Of a DNA stretch of 64,000 bases, positions 60,414 through 64,000 are shown in pieces. The stretch is from DAISJI01 sp964559835. Lineage in GTDB: Bacteria; Acidobacteriota; Terriglobia; Terriglobales; Acidobacteriaceae. The DNA lies in assembly GCA_964559835.1 (NCBI GenBank), contig CAZLJE010000010.1:1-64000 (forward strand), written 5' to 3'. Under the pieces are notes generated by a model that saw only the letters and a list, made by a program, of their open reading frames with translations, was not told where the DNA came from and searched no databases. Positions within the stretch are counted from its first letter, which is position 1; each line of letters begins with the position of its first letter. A program made the translations under genes and the position numbers.

Positions 60414-61895
60414 CTACTTCTGTGCTGCACCGGTCTCGGCCTGCTGCGACATTTGTCTAGCCGGTCCGGCTGTGCGATCACCCAGCTTGCGTAGTCGAAC
60501 GCCATTCTTGAGGTTGAACTCAATCTCCTCAAGCGTGATGCCCTTCGTCTCGGGGACGAACAGTGCCACGAACGCAAGCGCGAGGACGCAGAATGCCGCG
60601 AACACGTAAAAGATCGATGCGTTCCCGTGCGTTTGCATAAATGAGAGAGCGTTCGCCATCACGAGACCCGCGAAAGTCCAATTGACCATGGTCGTGATCG
60701 TCATCCCGACCTCACGGCCTTCGAGCGGGAAGATCTCGGAACAGACGAGCCAGACGACCGGTCCCCACGATACAGCGAAGCCGAAGATATACAGGATCGC
60801 CGAGACCAGCAGCACGGCTTTCGGGGCGCCGCCGATGTGTGTCGGATCGGAGACGGAGCCGATCTTGTGGAAAGCGAGACCGGCAGCGATCATGGTGACG
60901 AGCATCGTCACCGCGCCGATGTACAGCAGCTTCTTGCGTCCCCACTTCTCGACCAAGGGAATCGCCGGAAACGTGAAGAGCATGTTCACCGTCGGGACCG
61001 TCATCGCCGCCAACAGACCCGTCATCCCCGCGTAGCCGAAGATCGTCGGCGAGTAGTAGATCATCATGTTAATGCCGACGAGCTGTTGAAACATCTGCAG
61101 CAGCACGCCTACAACGAGCACCTTGAAAAAGTAACCTCGGAACACGATCCCGAAACCTGCGCCCTGCGGCCCGTGCAGAGCCTGCTCGATCTCCTCGATC
61201 TCAGCGTCAATCTCCTGTTGCGTGTTCAGCGTCCGGCGAAGTACGGCGACCGCCTGTTCCCTCCGCGCCTTCAGCATCAACCAGCGCGGGCTCTCGGGGA
61301 GCATAAAGCCTCCCAGGAACATGAGGGCAGCGAACAGCGTGATCGTCAGGAACATGAGAGGCAGCGACGTAGTTGGGCTCGCAAAGGCTCGGGCGATGAA
61401 CACATTCGTCAGGGAAATCAGGAAGATGCCGATGGTGATCATCAACTGGAAGAGCGTACCCATCGAGCCGCGGATAGATGCTGGGGCGGTTTCTGCCAGG
61501 TAGAGGGGCACGATGAAAGAGGCGACGCCGACCCCGAAGCCGAGGACGAAACGGCAGGCCGAGAGTACCGGCAACGGTGGAAGCAGCGCCGAGACTGCTG
61601 AGGCCGCGGTGAAAATGAAGCCGGCAAAGAGGAGGCTCCGCTTTCGCCCGAGGAGGCGGGCGAAAAGGCCGGAGACCAACGCGCCGATGATGCCGCCGGT
61701 CGCCAGGATGGCCGAGTAGCGCTCTCCGCCTTGGATACCGAAGTTGTAGTGCCGCTGGAGTGTTTCCAGTGAATTTGCGATGAACCCCTGGTCAAGGCCG
61801 AACAGAAGTCCACCCAATGCGGCGACGGAGCAGATGATATAAACGATCGTCTTGTAGCCGCCGGGTTTTCCGCCGACCAATGCGGATTGAGCCAT
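60414..61895 (-). CDS. Sugar-porter family MFS transporter
   Basis: 493 residues, 12 transmembrane segments. Family signatures are all present: LGGLLFGLDQGFIANSLETL at helix 1, LLGRKRSLLFAGFIF, helix 4-5 RFVLGFGVGVASFIVPLYLA ETAP, PESPRWLMLKARREQ after helix 6, QQLVGINMMIYYSPTIF (helix 7), WGPVVWLVCSEIFPLEGRE and the PETKG end motif. It probably takes up a hexose or pentose by proton symport. It is divergent from a GH3 glycosidase, across a region with a CATTGT...ACAATG palindrome. Confidence 0.92.
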   Translation of the reverse strand: MAQSALVGGKPGGYKTIVYIICSVAALGGLLFGLDQGFIANSLETLQRHYNFGIQGGERYSAILATGGIIGALVSGLFARLLGRKRSLLFAGFIFTAASAVSALLPPLPVLSACRFVLGFGVGVASFIVPLYLAETAPASIRGSMGTLFQLMITIGIFLISLTNVFIARAFASPTTSLPLMFLTITLFAALMFLGGFMLPESPRWLMLKARREQAVAVLRRTLNTQQEIDAEIEEIEQALHGPQGAGFGIVFRGYFFKVLVVGVLLQMFQQLVGINMMIYYSPTIFGYAGMTGLLAAMTVPTVNMLFTFPAIPLVEKWGRKKLLYIGAVTMLVTMIAAGLAFHKIGSVSDPTHIGGAPKAVLLVSAILYIFGFAVSWGPVVWLVCSEIFPLEGREVGMTITTMVNWTFAGLVMANALSFMQTHGNASIFYVFAAFCVLALAFVALFVPETKGITLEEIEFNLKNGVRLRKLGDRTAGPARQMSQQAETGAAQK

Positions 61896-62057
61896 TCCGA
61901 CCCCCTCTTAACTTTCCACCTTCGTTACAGTGATGGCCATGCTGGACTCCGCTCCGGCCTCCGCGCGCGGATCGACTCCCAGAAGACCGAAGGGCCGGAA
62001 GATATCGGAATCCGCAGTTATTCACAAGTGTGCAGCGAGTTTCATGTGCTAGTTGTC

Positions 62058-62076
62058 ATTGTGCAGCTTACAATGT
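62058..62076. promoter_or_regulatory. Palindrome between MFS transporter and GH3 gene
   Basis: CATTGT-GCAGCTT-ACAATG, a 6 bp inverted repeat with 7 bp centre, 32 bp before the GH3 ATG. Candidate operator of a carbohydrate-responsive regulator; no regulator gene is adjacent, so this is inference. Confidence 0.35.
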
Positions 62077-62107
62077 GCGACTCTCAGGGATAACAATACG
62101 TGCCGCC

Positions 62108-64000
62108 ATGGAGGAGCCATTGCTCAACCGACGTCGTCTTGTGTTACTCGTAGTTTCTGCTGCGCTCATCCTCTCAGCCGCTCTTTCTGTCACTCAGGAT
62201 ATGACCCAGAGAGAGGCGGTACAGGCGTCGGTACGGGACAGCGCGGTGTTCTTGCAACGCGTTAAGCAGCGTCCTTCGCTGCCGGACCATGAGAAAGAAA
62301 TCGACCGACTCCTCGCGCGCATGACACTCGCCGAAAAGGTCGGCCAGATGACTCAGCTCGAGATCGGCATGATCTCGAATGGTAAGGGGCAGTCTCTCGA
62401 GATCGATCCGGCAACGTTGCGCAAGGCTGTCGTTCAATACGGCGTCGGCTCGATTCTTAACGTCAATGACGAAGCGCTCCCGCCGGAGAAGTGGCATCAG
62501 ATCTTAAAGCAGATCGAGTCCGCCGCGGGCGAGACTCGCCTGAAGATACCTGTACTGTACGGAATCGATTCGATCCACGGCGCGAATTACGTTGTAGGGT
62601 CCACATTGTTCCCACAGCCGATCGGCCTGGCGGCGACTTGGAATCCGGAGCTCGCGCTACGTGCAGCGGAGATCACAGCCGACGAAACGCGTGCCGTCGG
62701 CATTCCCTGGAATTTCTCGCCCATTCTTGACGTGGGTCGGCAACCTTTGTGGCCGCGGCTCTACGAAACATTCGGTGAAGATCCTCATCTGGCGGAAGTA
62801 ATGGGCACAGCTTTCGTGCGCGGATACGAGGGAAGCGATCCCTCCGACCCGCATCACGTCGCGAGCAGCCTGAAACATTACATTGGGTACTCCGGTCCAA
62901 CCAGCGGGCGCGACCGGACCCCGGCGCTGATCCCGGAAGTCACTCTGCGCGAATACTATTTGCCGACTTTCCGTGCTGCGGTCGAGGCGGGAGCGCGCAC
63001 CGTCATGGTGAATTCTTCGGAGGTCAACGGCATTCCCGGCCACGTAAATCGATATCTGCTGACCGACGTTCTGCGCAAGGAACTCAAGTTCGACGGCTTT
63101 GTCGTCTCCGATTGGGAGGACATCAAAAAGCTGGCGAGCATTCACCACGTCGCCGCCACCGAGAAGGACGCGACCCGTATGGCGATCATGGCGGGCATCG
63201 ATATGAGCATGGTGCCGAGCGATTACAGCTTTGCGGACCTGCTGACGCAACTGGTGAAGGAAGGCTCGGTGCCCATGTCGCGCATCGATGAAGCCGTGCG
63301 CCGCATCTTGAGCGTGAAATATCAGCTCGGATTGTTTCGCAGCGCGCTGCCGGACGACACCGCAAGCCAGCGTATCGGCACTTCCGCCTCGCGCGCGGTC
63401 GCGTTGCAGGCGGCCCGGGAATCGGTAGTGTTGCTGAAGAACAACGGCAACGTGCTGCCGCTGCGTACTGGCGCCCGTGTCCTGCTGACCGGCCCGACCG
63501 CTGACACGCTGGTCTCTTTGAACAACGGCTGGACGTACACCTGGCAAGGCGACCGCGCCGATTTGTATCCGAAGGACCGCCCAACCGTTCGACGGGCCCT
63601 GGAAGCAAAGCTCGGCACAACAAACCTCGCATATGTTGCCGGAGTTGATTTCGAGAAGGAGATCGACATTCCCGCAGCGAAGGCGGCCGCCGGGAACGCC
63701 GATGTCATTGTCGTTGCGGCCGGTGAGCCGTCGTATGCCGAAACACCGGGGAACATCAACGATCTGACGCTGACCGAACCTCAACTGCGCCTTACCGAGA
63801 CAATGATTGAGACCGGTAAGCCCGTTGTGTTGGTTCTGATCGAAGGGCGACCGCGCATCATCAGCCGTGTAGCCGACAGAGTCGCCGGAATCGTGCTTGC
63901 ACTGAATCCCAGCAACGAGGGTGGCCAAGCGATTTCGGATGTGCTTTTTGGGGATGTGAACCCCAGCGGAAGGCTGCCGCTCACCTACCCCCGTGATCCC
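62108..64000 (+). CDS. Secreted GH3 beta-glucosidase-like enzyme, 3' end beyond the window
   Basis: Reading from ATG 62108 the frame stays open for 631 codons to the window edge, so the gene is incomplete. N-terminal signal sequence (LLNRRRLVLLVVSAALILSA). The GH3 N domain has IDRLLARMTLAEKVGQMTQL, IPVLYGIDSIHGANYVVGST, ETFGEDPHLAEVMGTAFVRG, SLKHYIGYSGPTSGRD, VMVNSSEVNGIPGH and the nucleophile Asp335 in FDGFVVSDWEDI. The C domain (from about 430, LQAARESVVLLKNNGNVLPL) is present up to LFGDVNPSGRLPLTYPRDP. The acid/base Glu lies in that domain or past the window and is not assigned. Divergent from the sugar porter, so a hydrolyse-and-import pair is inferred. Confidence 0.9.
   Translation, partial: MEEPLLNRRRLVLLVVSAALILSAALSVTQDMTQREAVQASVRDSAVFLQRVKQRPSLPDHEKEIDRLLARMTLAEKVGQMTQLEIGMISNGKGQSLEIDPATLRKAVVQYGVGSILNVNDEALPPEKWHQILKQIESAAGETRLKIPVLYGIDSIHGANYVVGSTLFPQPIGLAATWNPELALRAAEITADETRAVGIPWNFSPILDVGRQPLWPRLYETFGEDPHLAEVMGTAFVRGYEGSDPSDPHHVASSLKHYIGYSGPTSGRDRTPALIPEVTLREYYLPTFRAAVEAGARTVMVNSSEVNGIPGHVNRYLLTDVLRKELKFDGFVVSDWEDIKKLASIHHVAATEKDATRMAIMAGIDMSMVPSDYSFADLLTQLVKEGSVPMSRIDEAVRRILSVKYQLGLFRSALPDDTASQRIGTSASRAVALQAARESVVLLKNNGNVLPLRTGARVLLTGPTADTLVSLNNGWTYTWQGDRADLYPKDRPTVRRALEAKLGTTNLAYVAGVDFEKEIDIPAAKAAAGNADVIVVAAGEPSYAETPGNINDLTLTEPQLRLTETMIETGKPVVLVLIEGRPRIISRVADRVAGIVLALNPSNEGGQAISDVLFGDVNPSGRLPLTYPRDP

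Noticed and set aside
60226..60609. 127-codon frame after the FG-GAP gene
   Set aside because: Overlaps the 3' end of the transporter on the opposite strand, with no domain or start signal.

Overview
The window looks like a chromosomal fragment of a GC-rich, Gram-negative, diderm soil bacterium, most probably an acidobacterium (Terriglobales/Koribacter-like). This is inferred from style and content, not from a search: CadC-like winged-helix/TPR regulators, PEGA-domain Ser/Thr kinases, many sigma-54 activators, CRTAC1-type FG-GAP proteins, a chorismate dehydratase (MqnA) for futalosine-type menaquinone synthesis, MlaEF outer-membrane lipid transport, and many word-like inverted repeats between genes. 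One 100-N assembly gap lies at 8063-8162.

Layout. 1-5 kb: truncated initiator tRNA, Ser/Thr kinase, dihydropyrimidinase/hydantoinase, and a divergent luciferase-like oxidoreductase. 4.8-7.9 kb: a DprA-like protein translationally coupled to a RecQ helicase carrying a C-terminal phosphoribosyltransferase domain. This is the best candidate for an under-described system and resembles the ShosTA PRTase/DprA defence pair. 7.9-8.4 kb: gap and tandem repeat. 8.4-11.1 kb: CadC-like regulator (5' end apparently frameshifted) and a secreted protein. 11.7-17.2 kb: mqnA, the housekeeping dprA, topA (frameshifted in this sequence) and a small conserved protein. 17.3-23.9 kb: mlaFE, a hicBA toxin-antitoxin pair, and an NtrC-type regulator with its PDZ/GAF/PAS sensor kinase. 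24-26.8 kb: secreted M20 peptidase; nitroreductase-MarR operon with two palindromic operators. 27-30.8 kb: PAS/GAF sigma-54 activator divergent from a STAS-Crp operon with a candidate sigma-54 promoter. 31-38.2 kb: argD-like aminotransferase, alpha/beta hydrolase, DedA, DUF58, secreted CigR/RcnB-like protein, DUF2231-Rieske protein, TerC. 38.2-48.6 kb: nadB, aroB, menG/ubiE, tatD, metG, cupin, SH3 protein, argS, secreted protein. 48.7-52.5 kb: Rieske oxygenase, amino-acid permease, aminotransferase. 53-64 kb: type II NADH dehydrogenase, GH30 glycosidase, a NarXL-like two-component system co-translated with an FG-GAP/UnbV protein, a sugar MFS transporter, and a GH3 glycosidase that runs off the window.

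How the genes work together. MqnA and MenG supply menaquinone, which Ndh can reduce; aroB supplies the chorismate branch. GH30, GH3 and the sugar porter suggest use of plant or fungal oligosaccharides. Regulation is dense, with three phosphorylation or sigma-54 circuits plus MarR, Crp and CadC-like regulators.

Most striking non-coding pattern: at least ten gene junctions carry internally repetitive, usually inverted, elements. Each is built from a different 7-13 bp word, and several overlap stop codons, start codons or coding sequence. They look like composite hairpins or bidirectional terminators, but their origin is unexplained.
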